Assembly (NCBI GenBank): GCA_003989085.1
Contig: RXIV01000002.1
Coordinates: 186,001-250,000 of the forward strand
DNA: 64,000 nt
Direction: 5' to 3'
From: Candidatus Competibacteraceae bacterium
Lineage (GTDB): Bacteria; Pseudomonadota; Gammaproteobacteria; Competibacterales; Competibacteraceae
The notes beneath the pieces are model-generated. The model saw only the letters and a list, made by a program, of their open reading frames with translations. It was not told the DNA's origin and did not search any database. Both the position numbers and the translations under genes were made by a program. Shown here piece after piece: positions 1 through 9,138 of this stretch (position 1 is the stretch's first letter; each line of letters begins with the position of its first letter).

Positions 1-1
1 G

Positions 2-334
2 TTTCACGATCACGAGCTGGCGCAGGCCTTAACCGGCCTGACTCAGGCCGCCGGGCTGATTCTGCTGGCGGCGACACTGATCGCTCTGATTAGCGCCTGG
101 CTGCTGTTCCGCAGCGCCCGGCGGGACCTTCGGCGAGTCCGCTCCGCGCTGGCCGGGTTTCTGGAAGATGCCGACTCCCCGGCGTTCCAGGCCGGTTCCT
201 CCGGCTCAAAGCTGGAAATCGGCTACGCCGCCGCTGAACAGAACAGCCGGGAATTCTGGCGACGGCTGAGGCAGGTCGAGCGAATTTTGCGCCTCGAACA
301 ACAACTAGCCGATCAGGAAAGCACCGATGCCTGA
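2..334 (+). CDS. C-terminal end of an unidentified membrane protein (5' truncated by window)
   Basis: Only the last 110 codons are visible, so the family cannot be named. What is seen is one strongly hydrophobic segment (visible residues about 18-37) followed by a basic flank rich in Arg, which suggests a cytoplasmic side, and then a charged, helix-prone tail with a coiled-coil-like Arg/Glu/Leu pattern up to the stop. Its stop codon overlaps the start of the next gene by eight bases (ATGCCTGA), so the two are almost certainly co-transcribed and translationally coupled. A sensor or receptor subunit partnering the HAMP-MFS protein would fit, but that is inference from position only. Confidence 0.6.
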   Translation, partial: FHDHELAQALTGLTQAAGLILLAATLIALISAWLLFRSARRDLRRVRSALAGFLEDADSPAFQAGSSGSKLEIGYAAAEQNSREFWRRLRQVERILRLEQQLADQESTDA

Positions 335-2426
335 GCTGCGCCAAGCCCGGTTTGCCGGGTTGTTCATCATGACGCTCATTCTGATCGTGGCAGTGCTGAT
401 TGGCATTTCCTTCTACGCCGCCCGTGCCTTTGAGCGCAGCCTGTTACCGCAACTCGACCGGAAAATGCTGACCGTCGGGACAGCGGTCAATGCCAAGCTG
501 GAACGCGCCCTGCGCTACGGCATTCCACTCGAACGGTTGCCGGGCGTCACCGACTTCTTCGGCGGAGTGCTAGCCGCTAACCCAGATTTAGCCTACCTAG
601 CGGTAACCAGCGCCAATGGTGTCGTGCTTTACCAGCGCGGAACCCTGTTGCCATCAGTGGAGCAACTGGTCACGTCTACCCAACCCCCGGTGGGTCCACC
701 GACTGCCCAACGGGTCGGTGCTGCCTACGATCTGGCGCTGCCGCTCCAGGGCGGATCAACCATGACCGGTGCATTGCATATCGGCGCTGACGCCGGTTTC
801 GTTACCCGTCAAATCCACGAACTGCTGTTCGACATCGCCATTGTATTCATTATCGCCGCGCTGGTTGCCTTGGAATTGCTGCCGCTGATTGTTCAGCAAA
901 ATCTGGCGGCCCCGATGCGGCGTCTGGAAAGCGTCTTGCGTCGGATCGCGGACGGTGATTTGCGCTATACCCTCCCGGCTTCCCACGACGAAGTCGGGCA
1001 ACTGTCTAGCCTGATTAACCGGTTGGTCACCCGCCTCAACACCACTTACCGACAGCTCATCCACCAAGCGTTGCTGCTGCGAACCGCAATCCCGGCCTCG
1101 GTGGGGCGGCTCGACTCTGGTCTGGCGAGCCTCCGCCAAGGGTTTATCCTGGCCCCGAATGGACAACCCACGCCTTATTCATCAATTCACCTGATCGGTG
1201 CCCGGATGGCGACATTCTTATTTATTTTCGCCGCCGAACTATCCCAACCGTTCATGCCGCTTTATATCCGCACCTACGCAGCGGCATTGGGCGATCCGCC
1301 GGCACAGTGGCTGATCGGCCTGCCGCTGACCGTGTTCACCCTGACCGCCGCCCTGTGTATGCCTATCGCTGGCTGGCGGTTTGAGCGGGTAGGTAGTCGA
1401 CACACCTTTATCGAAGGGGCCGGTTTGCTGATGATGGGCCTAGCTGGAACCGGTCTGGCTTTCAACTTCTTCGATCTACTGGGCTGGCGGGCGCTGACCG
1501 CGGTCGGCTATGCCTTCCTGTATACCGCTTGCCAAGGCTATGTAGTCGCCAATTCTTCCGAACAGCACCGGGCGCAGGGCAGCGCCCTGTTCGTCAGTGG
1601 GCTGATGGCCGGGTCAATCTGCGGGCCAGCCATTGGCGGTATCCTCGCTGACCGCATCGGTTATACCGCGACATTCTCCTGCGCAGCCGCTCTGGCTCTA
1701 GGAGCTGGACTGGCTGCGCTTAACCTGCTGGGCGCTTCTCCTGTCATACGGTCAAACCAGCGCGATCAGCAACCCGGGCATGGTCTCATCCGGGACTTGA
1801 GCGCCAATTTCCGCTTTGCCTGGCTGATGCTGTTTGCCGCGATTCCCGCCAAGCTGTTGCTTAACGGTTTCCTGTTCTTTCTGGTTCCTTTGACCTTGTA
1901 TGAATTAGGCAATAGTCGTTCTGAAATTGGCCGAGTAGTCATGCTCTATGGTCTGGCAGCCCTGTTTCTGGGGCCGATGTTCGCCCGGCTGGCTGACCGC
2001 TTTGCGGTTCACGGTCTGCTGATTGGCGTGGGAGGTCTGCTGACCGGCATCGGCCTGGTTCCCATGCTGTTTTTTCCCAGTACGCTGACCGTTCTAGCCG
2101 GGGTGCTGTGCCTGGGCATCGGGCAGGCCATGAGCATCTCTCCACAGCTGGCGCTGGTCACCCGGATTTGCCGACCACAGATTACTCGCTTTGGCTCTGG
2201 CCCGGTGCTGGGTTTTTACCGGTTAGTTGAACGGTTGGGTGGGGCGAGTGGGCCACTGATCGTCGCAGGCTTCGCCGGCCTGTTCGGTTATCCCGGCACA
2301 ATGACCGCTATCGGGGTGCTGGGCGTAGTAACCGCCGCCTTGTTCAGCATCGGTTTCCTGATCATGGGCATCGACTCGGAGCCAAGTGACCAGTCAGCGC
2401 CGCCCGTAACGCCTGAACCCTTTTAA
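327..2426 (+). CDS. HAMP-domain / major facilitator superfamily fusion protein
   Basis: The 699-residue protein has two parts. The N-terminal part is built like a membrane sensor: a transmembrane helix at about 11-31, an extracytoplasmic domain of roughly 130 residues, a second helix at about 167-190, and a HAMP-like linker (about 195-245, with RRLESVLRRIADGDL and a conserved DEVGQL). From about residue 290 onward it is a complete MFS carrier of some 400 residues with about 12 hydrophobic helices and the MFS-type loop motif GWRFERVGSRHTF. MFS proteins normally lack a HAMP module, so ligand sensing may gate transport, or the carrier may act as a transducer. It overlaps the preceding gene and lies upstream of a binding protein and a HAMP-SpoIIE phosphatase. 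Substrate unknown. Confidence 0.85.
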   Translation: MPELRQARFAGLFIMTLILIVAVLIGISFYAARAFERSLLPQLDRKMLTVGTAVNAKLERALRYGIPLERLPGVTDFFGGVLAANPDLAYLAVTSANGVVLYQRGTLLPSVEQLVTSTQPPVGPPTAQRVGAAYDLALPLQGGSTMTGALHIGADAGFVTRQIHELLFDIAIVFIIAALVALELLPLIVQQNLAAPMRRLESVLRRIADGDLRYTLPASHDEVGQLSSLINRLVTRLNTTYRQLIHQALLLRTAIPASVGRLDSGLASLRQGFILAPNGQPTPYSSIHLIGARMATFLFIFAAELSQPFMPLYIRTYAAALGDPPAQWLIGLPLTVFTLTAALCMPIAGWRFERVGSRHTFIEGAGLLMMGLAGTGLAFNFFDLLGWRALTAVGYAFLYTACQGYVVANSSEQHRAQGSALFVSGLMAGSICGPAIGGILADRIGYTATFSCAAALALGAGLAALNLLGASPVIRSNQRDQQPGHGLIRDLSANFRFAWLMLFAAIPAKLLLNGFLFFLVPLTLYELGNSRSEIGRVVMLYGLAALFLGPMFARLADRFAVHGLLIGVGGLLTGIGLVPMLFFPSTLTVLAGVLCLGIGQAMSISPQLALVTRICRPQITRFGSGPVLGFYRLVERLGGASGPLIVAGFAGLFGYPGTMTAIGVLGVVTAALFSIGFLIMGIDSEPSDQSAPPVTPEPF

Positions 2427-2536
2427 GAACGATGCAAAAATACCGATGGTCTGAACGCGGGGCGTCAGGCCGGAACTCTAAGATTCTCTTATTACAATCA
2501 ATTAGTTAATTTCATATGATTTCTGAGGAGGAAATC

Positions 2537-3568
2537 ATGGCCCGATCCCGGCTCTTCCCACAGCTTGCACTGTTCGGGCTGCTAATCCTGGCGCTGGCGG
2601 GCGTCGTCGGCGCTGAGCCGGGTGAGACTACCGATCCCGCCGCCCGGCGCTACCGTATCCTGATGTTGCTCTGGCGCGGCGAAACCGAGGTGGAAGCCGG
2701 TTTCAAAGCCTATATTCAGGAGCATAACCTGCCGTTTGATCTGATCATCCGCAACGCGGATCAAAACTCGGCCAACATCCCGGCGCTGGTCGCCGAGGCC
2801 CGACAGCTCAAACCGGATCTGGTTTACACCTGGGGCACGCCACTGACTTTGGGCGTGATCGGCCCCTACGACCAAGCCAATCCAGCCCGCTATCTGACCG
2901 ATCTGCCGGTGGTGTTTACAATGGTGGCCTATCCGTTGGAGTCCCGGATCGTCCCCCAACTGGCTTCTTCTGGACGTAACGTGACCGGCACCACCCACAC
3001 TATTCCGGCTGAGTCCCAGATCAAGGCGATTCGCGCCTATCGGCCAATGAACCGACTGGCGGCGATCTACAATCCCACCGAACCGAACGCGGTCATTAAC
3101 ATCGGCGAACTCCGCAAAGCCGCTCATCGCCTGAACTTCGAGTTACTGGCCCAGCCCTTGCCACTGGACGCCAATGGGCGTCCCGATGCGAATGCCTTGC
3201 CGGGCCTGCTGGCGCAACTGGCGGCGCGAGAACCGCAGTTCTTCTATCTGGGGCCAGACACCTGGGTCAGCGATCACCGCCAAACCATCACTGAGGAAGC
3301 GCTGCGGCATCATCTACCGGTATTCACCTCGGTTGACCGGCCCATCAAAGACAGCGCAGTGCTGATGGGGCTGGTTGCACCCTACTTTCACATGGGCCGG
3401 TTCACCGCATTCAAGGCCGAACAAATTCTGATTGAGCGGCGCTTGCCCCAGGATCTGCCGATTGAAACCCTGCATCGTTTCACCTACATCGTAAAGCTAC
3501 CGGTCGCCCGACAATTGGATCTGTATCCACCGCTGGCGATTCTCAATTACGCCGAGGTGATCGAATGA
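2537..3568 (+). CDS. ABC-type substrate-binding protein (ABC_sub_bind family, PF04392-like), secreted
   Basis: A 343-residue periplasmic binding protein. The start is set by a strong Shine-Dalgarno GAGGAGG five bases upstream; an in-frame ATG seven codons earlier contains that site and is less likely. The N-terminus is a classical signal peptide with cleavage expected after GVVGA. The body has the two-lobed layout of PF04392 proteins, with the recognisable stretches YTWGTPLTLGV, VTGTTHTIP and PIETLHRFTYIV. No permease or ATPase gene is adjacent, so it is probably a ligand-presenting protein for the membrane sensors on either side. The stop overlaps the next start (ATGA). Ligand unknown; related proteins bind amino acids or other small organics. 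Confidence 0.85.
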   Translation: MARSRLFPQLALFGLLILALAGVVGAEPGETTDPAARRYRILMLLWRGETEVEAGFKAYIQEHNLPFDLIIRNADQNSANIPALVAEARQLKPDLVYTWGTPLTLGVIGPYDQANPARYLTDLPVVFTMVAYPLESRIVPQLASSGRNVTGTTHTIPAESQIKAIRAYRPMNRLAAIYNPTEPNAVINIGELRKAAHRLNFELLAQPLPLDANGRPDANALPGLLAQLAAREPQFFYLGPDTWVSDHRQTITEEALRHHLPVFTSVDRPIKDSAVLMGLVAPYFHMGRFTAFKAEQILIERRLPQDLPIETLHRFTYIVKLPVARQLDLYPPLAILNYAEVIE

Positions 3569-4323
3569 ACCCGGACATTCCTGCCGTCACCAACCAGTTT
3601 TTCCGAAGCGGTCTGATCTCACGCCGGACCGGACAACCGGCTGATCTGCCGTTTGTTTGCCGCTTTCTCGATGCTGGGGCATTGCCGATGGTGCGGCGTA
3701 TTCATCATGAAGTGTTGCGGTATATGGGGGAACCGGGGCTGGTGCGGGAGGAGTCCGACGAGTTTTTTACGTTCCACTTTCAGGGTGAGGGCCGGATACT
3801 GGGGGTATTCATCGCCGATCAGCTGGTAGCTTATGCGGTGCTGGCGCTGCCTGACAGTTCGACCTATCCCTACGACCGGCTGGTGGACGAATTGGGATTA
3901 CCGGCCAACGCCTGGCGGCGAATCGGGCATTTAACCGGCGCCGGGGTGACGCCAGAATGGCGCGGCAACCATCTGCATCTGTGTCTGTGCCAATGGCGGC
4001 TGGATTTGATCCGCGCGGATGGTCGTCAGCACGCTGCGGCTTTTGCCGCACCGCGTAACCCATTCAGTTGGCAAAACCTGCTGGCCGCTGGCCTGCGGAT
4101 CAAAGGCATCCGCCTGATGGGCGGCGACAAGCTGCGCTACCTACTGCATATCGACTACCACCACGCGCCACCGCCTGACCCGGCTATGGCGGTGATCGTT
4201 CCGGTTTCCGCCATTACAGACCAACGCGCCCTGCTGGACCAAGGCTACTGGGGGTACGCACAAGCCACCCCGGATGCCAATGGCGGCAGGCAACTCTGGT
4301 ACGCCCGTCCCCTACCTTCATGA
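3565..4323 (+). CDS. GNAT-like N-acetyltransferase-fold protein
   Basis: A 252-residue soluble protein. The middle region (about 110-160) has the strand/helix pattern of a GNAT acetyl-CoA site: a hydrophobic strand leading into GAGVTPEWRGNHLHLCL, where the usual Q/R-x-x-G-x-G/A pyrophosphate loop is recognisable but degenerate. A second part, with FAAPRNPFSWQNLLAAGLRI, resembles the C-terminal half of GNATs in which a related molecule is sampled. It lies between the binding protein and the SpoIIE-type phosphatase, with four-base ATGA overlaps on both sides, so it is an integral member of that signalling operon. Substrate and catalytic competence are unknown. Confidence 0.6.
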   Translation: MNPDIPAVTNQFFRSGLISRRTGQPADLPFVCRFLDAGALPMVRRIHHEVLRYMGEPGLVREESDEFFTFHFQGEGRILGVFIADQLVAYAVLALPDSSTYPYDRLVDELGLPANAWRRIGHLTGAGVTPEWRGNHLHLCLCQWRLDLIRADGRQHAAAFAAPRNPFSWQNLLAAGLRIKGIRLMGGDKLRYLLHIDYHHAPPPDPAMAVIVPVSAITDQRALLDQGYWGYAQATPDANGGRQLWYARPLPS

Positions 4324-6161
4324 AACTGCGCACCCGCATCACCCTGAGCGTCAGCCTTTGTTTCGGCGTCATCGTCGGCGGCCTGGCGCTGGAAGGGCAG
4401 TTGCAGGAATGGAGCGCTGAACACCGCTACCGGGAGACGCTGCTCACCGGTTATCGCAATACTTGGAATGGCGTCACTGGTAGCGAGTTACAACGGCTAG
4501 CGGCGGCCATTCCGTTGCTGACCCGCAATGATGACGCAGTGCGGGCGCTGGCCCATCGCGATCCGGATGGGTATGCCAACAGCTTAAAAGACTTGTTGCT
4601 GGTCCTGCGCGATGGACCGATCCCGGCGGCTTTCGAAGTCACGACCCTCGACGGTCGGCTGTTTTTCAGCACTGTGCTGCATGGCCCGGCAGCCGACTAT
4701 CCGACATTACATCCCGACCGTGATCCGGCAACGCCACAAATCCTGTCTATTGATCTAATTGATGCGGTACTACGGGCTGGTCAGCCCTTGACCGGTTTGC
4801 TGATGCAGACGAATGGCCGTTACGGATTGACGGTTGCTTTTCCGCTGCTGGATCGGAGCGGCCCGGTGGCGGTTGGCGCGTTGTATTTTAATGCGAACCA
4901 GTTATTGCCAGCCTTTGCTGCCAGTGTTGGCGCTCCCGCTTTTTTACTGCACATCAACGGTTCGCCAGTGGCCGGCGCCGACCCCGGTCCGTGGCAGCCG
5001 CTCGATCCAGCGTACAAACTGGTCGATCATACTGGTCTCCGCACGGACGTTCAGGGCAAACAAGTGCTTACTTTGGCCTGGTTGGCGCTTCCTGACCTGT
5101 TCAACCGGGAGGTTGCGATCCTGCTGACGGTCGAGGACATCACTACCCAGTATTGGCGGGAAGCTGTGATCCGTTTCCTGTACCAAGGCGGCGTTCTGGT
5201 GGCGCTGGCGCTGTTCTTGGGTGGGCTGTACTGGTACCTGCGCCGGGCGTTCCGACCGCTCAATCAGGTGGTCGATGTTCTGAACGCGCTGACCCGGGGC
5301 GAAACCCGACTGCCCACTATCGTCATTGGCCCGACCCGCGACGATGAGATTGGCCGACTAGCCAACACCGCAGATCAGTTCCGTCAGGCCCAGGTCGCCC
5401 GCACCCAGCTGCTGGTGATCCGCAAGGAACTGAACATCGCCACCCGAATTCAGCGTTCGTTGCAACCGATCAACTTTCCTGACCGGCCAGAACTGGCGGT
5501 GTGCGCAGAACTGCATCCTTTCAGCGAAGTGGGCGGCGATTTCTACGATTTCTTTGATCTGCCTGATGGGCAACTGGGACTGGTGATCGCTGACGTCTCG
5601 GACAAGGGCATTGCTGCGGCGCTGTTCATGGCTTTCGCTCGCACCGTGATTCACACCATCGCCCAGTTGATCCCTGAACCGGGAGATTGTCTTGAACGCG
5701 CCAATCACTTGCTGAGCCACGACAACGCCGCATCAATGTTCGTGACGGTGTTCTATGGAGTACTGAATCCGGCCAACGGGGAATTCCGCTATGTCAACGC
5801 CGGCCACAATCCGCCGTACCACATTACCGCCGCCGGCCAGGTAACCGCACTGGCCCGGACTGGCGGCATGGCGCTGGGCGTGATCGAGGATATCGTGTTT
5901 CCCGAGCGAAAACTGGTGCTGGCTCCGGGCGAGCGGTTGCTGTTTTATACCGACGGCGTGACTGAGGCTATCAACGAAGCGAGCGAGGAGTTCACCACGC
6001 ATCGCCTTGAGAAGACGCTAGCGGTCGCACCGACCGGCCCGTGCGAATTGATTGCGGCGGTAGTGACTGCTGTACAGCGTTTTGCTGGCGCTGCCCCGCC
6101 TGCCGATGACCTGACCCTGCTGGCGCTGCTGTATCGCGGGGCGGGAGAAGCGGAACATTAA
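4320..6161 (+). CDS. membrane-anchored HAMP / SpoIIE-type PP2C serine phosphatase
   Basis: 613 residues. TM1 lies at about 8-26, followed by a large extracytoplasmic sensor domain (about 30-275), TM2 at about 283-305, a HAMP segment (about 305-365), and a PPM/SpoIIE phosphatase domain to the C-terminus. Metal-binding signatures are intact: GGDFYDF (near 405), ADVSDKG (near 425), NAGHNPP (near 495) and YTDGVTEA (near 543). The helix ELNIATRIQRSLQP is typical of RsbU/SpoIIE linkers. Such enzymes dephosphorylate Ser/Thr on STAS-domain anti-anti-sigma proteins. A STAS protein and a Hanks-type kinase are encoded just downstream on the other strand, making them the obvious partners (inference). Last gene of the plus-strand block. 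Confidence 0.92.
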   Translation: MKLRTRITLSVSLCFGVIVGGLALEGQLQEWSAEHRYRETLLTGYRNTWNGVTGSELQRLAAAIPLLTRNDDAVRALAHRDPDGYANSLKDLLLVLRDGPIPAAFEVTTLDGRLFFSTVLHGPAADYPTLHPDRDPATPQILSIDLIDAVLRAGQPLTGLLMQTNGRYGLTVAFPLLDRSGPVAVGALYFNANQLLPAFAASVGAPAFLLHINGSPVAGADPGPWQPLDPAYKLVDHTGLRTDVQGKQVLTLAWLALPDLFNREVAILLTVEDITTQYWREAVIRFLYQGGVLVALALFLGGLYWYLRRAFRPLNQVVDVLNALTRGETRLPTIVIGPTRDDEIGRLANTADQFRQAQVARTQLLVIRKELNIATRIQRSLQPINFPDRPELAVCAELHPFSEVGGDFYDFFDLPDGQLGLVIADVSDKGIAAALFMAFARTVIHTIAQLIPEPGDCLERANHLLSHDNAASMFVTVFYGVLNPANGEFRYVNAGHNPPYHITAAGQVTALARTGGMALGVIEDIVFPERKLVLAPGERLLFYTDGVTEAINEASEEFTTHRLEKTLAVAPTGPCELIAAVVTAVQRFAGAAPPADDLTLLALLYRGAGEAEH

Positions 6162-6211
6162 AGGCTGGCCCAGCGAAAGCCCTGGAGCAAAAAAACCGGC
6201 TTGGCCTTTAA
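6158..6211. terminator. inverted repeat between convergent phosphatase and kinase genes
   Basis: TTAAAGGC, which includes the phosphatase stop codon, pairs with GCCTTTAA about 38 bases later in the 83-base gap between two convergent genes. The loop is long and there is no clean T-run, so transcription termination is only a guess. Confidence 0.3.
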
Positions 6212-6244
6212 TGGCTCCGCGCCTGCTGTGAATCAGGGTTGAAG

Positions 6245-8296
6245 TCAGGCGACGGTAGAGCTACAGGCCGCTTGCAGAATGCGCCCACGCAGTTCGATCC
6301 AGCCAAATTGCTCGGCCAATTCAGCAATCAATGACAGCCTCGCCCACAACCGATCCGCAGCGAGCGTTTGCTCGTGGGGTACCGGCGTCTGGTTGATAAC
6401 GGTCAGCAGGCGGTCGGCCATCTGGTGCAGGAAGCCGTGCATACCGGTGACCACGGTTCGGAGTGGCGCGGTCAGTTCGTCGCCACCCAACCCCAGACGG
6501 ATCGCAAACCGGTAGAGCAAACCCAACTGCCGCAACCGGCCCAGAAACAGCGCCTGATCAGCTTCGCCATCGGCAGCGCCCAGCTGTTGCAACGATTCTT
6601 CCTGAGCTTGCTGGCGCAGTTCATCCCCCAGCAACCGGCCCAGATCGCGGATATTGCCAATGCATTCGGCCACCACTGCCCCGCCCGGCCCGGATGCTTC
6701 CATTGTCGCGGCCCCGCTACCCTCCAACAATCGCTCCGCCAGCACAATCAGTTCTTCGACCTCGACCAGCAGGCCCGCAACTCCATACCGCGCCAGCGGA
6801 TCGCGATTGGTGAGGAAGTGCCGGATCAAGGCGTTGACCTTGCCCATGACCTGATTGACGAACAGCAATTGGGTTTGCTGCACCCGGCGGCTCTCCGCCT
6901 CGGCGCCGAGTTCTTCCATCGCCAGCAGCAACAGGTCCAACCGCATGAAATCAGCGGCAATCTGGAGTAGATGCGGGCTGTCATCGTTGAACAGCAGCCG
7001 GTTGAGGATGCCCGCGTAATCAAGGAACGCACCGGTCAGCTCCTGGATCAGCCGACTCCGCGCCCGATCCCCGGTCTGTGTGTCGCCCAGACGTTGCGCC
7101 GCGTTGTGGAGCAGCACGAACAGCCGCACCAACTCCAGCCAGTCGCCCCGCGCTTCCGGCAGCACCCGCCCTGGCACCGGCGCCTGGCGTTGAATACGGT
7201 CGGCCAACGCGGTCAGCGGGTCTCCGGCACATAGCCATTGCAGGTTCTGCCGATCCACCATTTGGTTTTCGGCGACCGCCGCAAACCAGCTGTTCAAGCC
7301 GGTCGCCACTTGTTCAAGCCGGGCGCTAGTGGCCCGTTCGGCCAGGCAGTCCCGCACCAGCGCCGCCAGTCGCCCCACCAGCTCATCCAGATTAATCGCG
7401 ACCGGGGCGGGCGTCGCCGGCGGCAGTGACCGGCCCCTGACTGGGATCAACACGGTAGCCTCGACCGGAGCGGGTCTACGCGCCTGCCGTAAAGCGGTCG
7501 CAAACTCCAGGGCGCTGGAAAAACGCTGGCGGCGGTCCTTAGCCAGCGCCCGCCGGATGACGGCATCGAAGGCCGTAGACAAGGCTGGGTTAAGCTTCGA
7601 GGGCGGCGCGGGATCAGTCTGCAACACTTGCTGCATCAGCGCCGCCAACGAGTCCGCGATAAATGGTTTACGGTGCGTCAGCAGGTAATAAAGTATGACG
7701 CCCACGGCGAACAAATCAGCTCGGCAGTCAAGCGCCTCGCCCCGCAACTGCTCCGGGGCCATGTACAACGGTGACCCAAGCAGGTCGCCCAGTTGGGTTA
7801 ATTCCGAGCCGCTGCAATGGGCAATGCCAAAATCGGTCAGAGCGATGGCGTAATCCTGGCGTACCAGAATGTTAGCCGGCTTGAGGTCGCGGTGGATGAT
7901 GCCCTGCTGGTGAACATAGGCCAAGGCATTAAGAATTTGCAGGATCATGGCCAGGCTCATCGCCGGCGGTAGATCCGGACGCTGCTCGATCAGCCGCCCC
8001 AGCTCCTGACCGGCGATGAAGTCCATCGCCAGATACACGGTGTCATCCTGCTCGCCACAGGCCTGGACCCGAACGATGCGGGGGTGACGCAGCCGCATCC
8101 CGATCTCGGCTTCCTGACGGAAGCGGCTCAGCACGGCGTCCCGTTCTGACCCCACCAGCAGATCGGCGCGAACGGTCTTGAGCGCGACCAGTTCGCCATC
8201 GTCGATCCCGACCCCACGATAAACCACCCCCATGGCGCCACGCCCCAGGATGGTTTCGATCCGGTAGGCGCCAAGGGTCTGGCCGGTTCGCAGCAT
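6245..8296 (-). CDS. Hanks-type serine/threonine protein kinase with long helical C-terminus
   Basis: A 683-residue soluble kinase. The catalytic domain fills residues 1 to about 275: glycine loop LGRGAMGVVYRG (18-29), ATP-lysine in LVALKTV, catalytic loop HRDLKPANILV, DFG motif in LTDFGIAH and APEQL. All catalytic residues are present. The remaining roughly 400 residues are Leu/Ala/Glu-rich and apparently all-helical, with no PASTA repeats and no transmembrane segment. The gene follows the STAS gene by 14 bases on the same strand, suggesting that the kinase phosphorylates that STAS protein or a partner, opposed by the convergent SpoIIE-type phosphatase. Targets are inferred from context only. 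Confidence 0.92.
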   Translation of the reverse strand: MLRTGQTLGAYRIETILGRGAMGVVYRGVGIDDGELVALKTVRADLLVGSERDAVLSRFRQEAEIGMRLRHPRIVRVQACGEQDDTVYLAMDFIAGQELGRLIEQRPDLPPAMSLAMILQILNALAYVHQQGIIHRDLKPANILVRQDYAIALTDFGIAHCSGSELTQLGDLLGSPLYMAPEQLRGEALDCRADLFAVGVILYYLLTHRKPFIADSLAALMQQVLQTDPAPPSKLNPALSTAFDAVIRRALAKDRRQRFSSALEFATALRQARRPAPVEATVLIPVRGRSLPPATPAPVAINLDELVGRLAALVRDCLAERATSARLEQVATGLNSWFAAVAENQMVDRQNLQWLCAGDPLTALADRIQRQAPVPGRVLPEARGDWLELVRLFVLLHNAAQRLGDTQTGDRARSRLIQELTGAFLDYAGILNRLLFNDDSPHLLQIAADFMRLDLLLLAMEELGAEAESRRVQQTQLLFVNQVMGKVNALIRHFLTNRDPLARYGVAGLLVEVEELIVLAERLLEGSGAATMEASGPGGAVVAECIGNIRDLGRLLGDELRQQAQEESLQQLGAADGEADQALFLGRLRQLGLLYRFAIRLGLGGDELTAPLRTVVTGMHGFLHQMADRLLTVINQTPVPHEQTLAADRLWARLSLIAELAEQFGWIELRGRILQAACSSTVA

Positions 8297-8310
8297 GGCG
8301 GAGGTCCGGT

Positions 8311-8643
8311 CTAGCCGAGCGCGGTGACCGCGGCGGCGACGGTGGGATGAAGGGCGAAAATTGCCGAGAACCCGCTGATCTCGAAGACTTCGCGGACGTT
8401 GTCGCGTAATGCCGCCAGCGCCAGACGACCACCACCGGCGCGATTGTGCTTGGCGGCCACCAGCAAGACCCGCAATCCGGCGCTGCTAATGTAGTCCAGC
8501 GCGGCGCAATCAACGGCTACGGTTTTGCTCTCATCCAGCGCCGCCAGCAGCCGGGTTTCAAATTCCCGGCAGCTCAGACTGTCGAGCCGACCAGCCGGTT
8601 TGAGAATCATGACGCTGCCCTGACGCTGTTCCTGAATGTCCAT
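8311..8643 (-). CDS. STAS-domain anti-sigma factor antagonist-like protein
   Basis: A 110-residue single-domain protein with the alternating strand/helix layout of STAS proteins. The key motif DYISSAGLRVLL (residues 50-61) contains Ser54, which aligns with the regulatory phosphoserine of SpoIIAA/RsbV. Length is normal for free-standing antagonists. It is first in a two-gene operon with the serine/threonine kinase. Together with the HAMP-SpoIIE phosphatase this supplies the phosphorylatable switch protein of a partner-switching circuit. No RsbW-type anti-sigma kinase or sigma factor is present in the window, so the output is unknown. Confidence 0.93.
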   Translation of the reverse strand: MDIQEQRQGSVMILKPAGRLDSLSCREFETRLLAALDESKTVAVDCAALDYISSAGLRVLLVAAKHNRAGGGRLALAALRDNVREVFEISGFSAIFALHPTVAAAVTALG

Positions 8644-8669
8644 CCTCGTTCCTCTGATTCGTTGCGGGA

Positions 8670-9046
8670 TTAAAAATTATAGGACGGCAGATTGGGTTGC
8701 GGATCGTCCGTAACTGGATCAAGATAACCGATATAGGTTTAGCGAATTTGCTCAAGGCGCCGCTGATTATGATACGCATCCTTTTTCTCTTCAATCAGTT
8801 GGCCAATATTCTTGAGCGTTGCTAGGACAATCAGTCTCAGTGTAGTCAATCGTTGCTGGCCGTCAATTACATTGAAGGTGTCTTATCATCGCTGGACTGT
8901 AAGACTAGATAACCCATATAATGAGCCGGTTCACCACTTGATTTGATTATTCCCTTAATGTCAGTCCACAGGTCTTCCCATTCTTCCTCTGTCCAACTGT
9001 AGTCGCGTTGAAATCATGGAATGCGATAGATTAAACTGTTACTCAT
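8670..9046 (-). pseudogene. relic of a DUF262 (GmrSD N-domain-like) protein gene
   Basis: Reading this gap on the minus strand gives three out-of-frame pieces that fit the start of DUF262 proteins. First comes YRIP, a TGA stop, then FQRDYSWTEEEWEDLWTDIK and HYMGYLVLQSS. After a frameshift comes FNVIDGQQRLTTLRLIVLAT, the family hallmark. After a second frameshift comes YIGYLDPVTDDPQPNLP, ending in TAA. The stop can be explained by one CGA-to-TGA change. Only about the first 120 of the usual several hundred residues remain. Base composition is more AT-rich than the neighbours, consistent with an acquired defence gene that has decayed. Confidence 0.8.
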
Positions 9047-9138
9047 CAATTTCAGATAGGTGTTATTTCACGTATTAAAATTGGTCTCTGATATATGGTC
9101 TTCTTTCCAATAATCGAGTTGTTATCTGTGCATAATAT

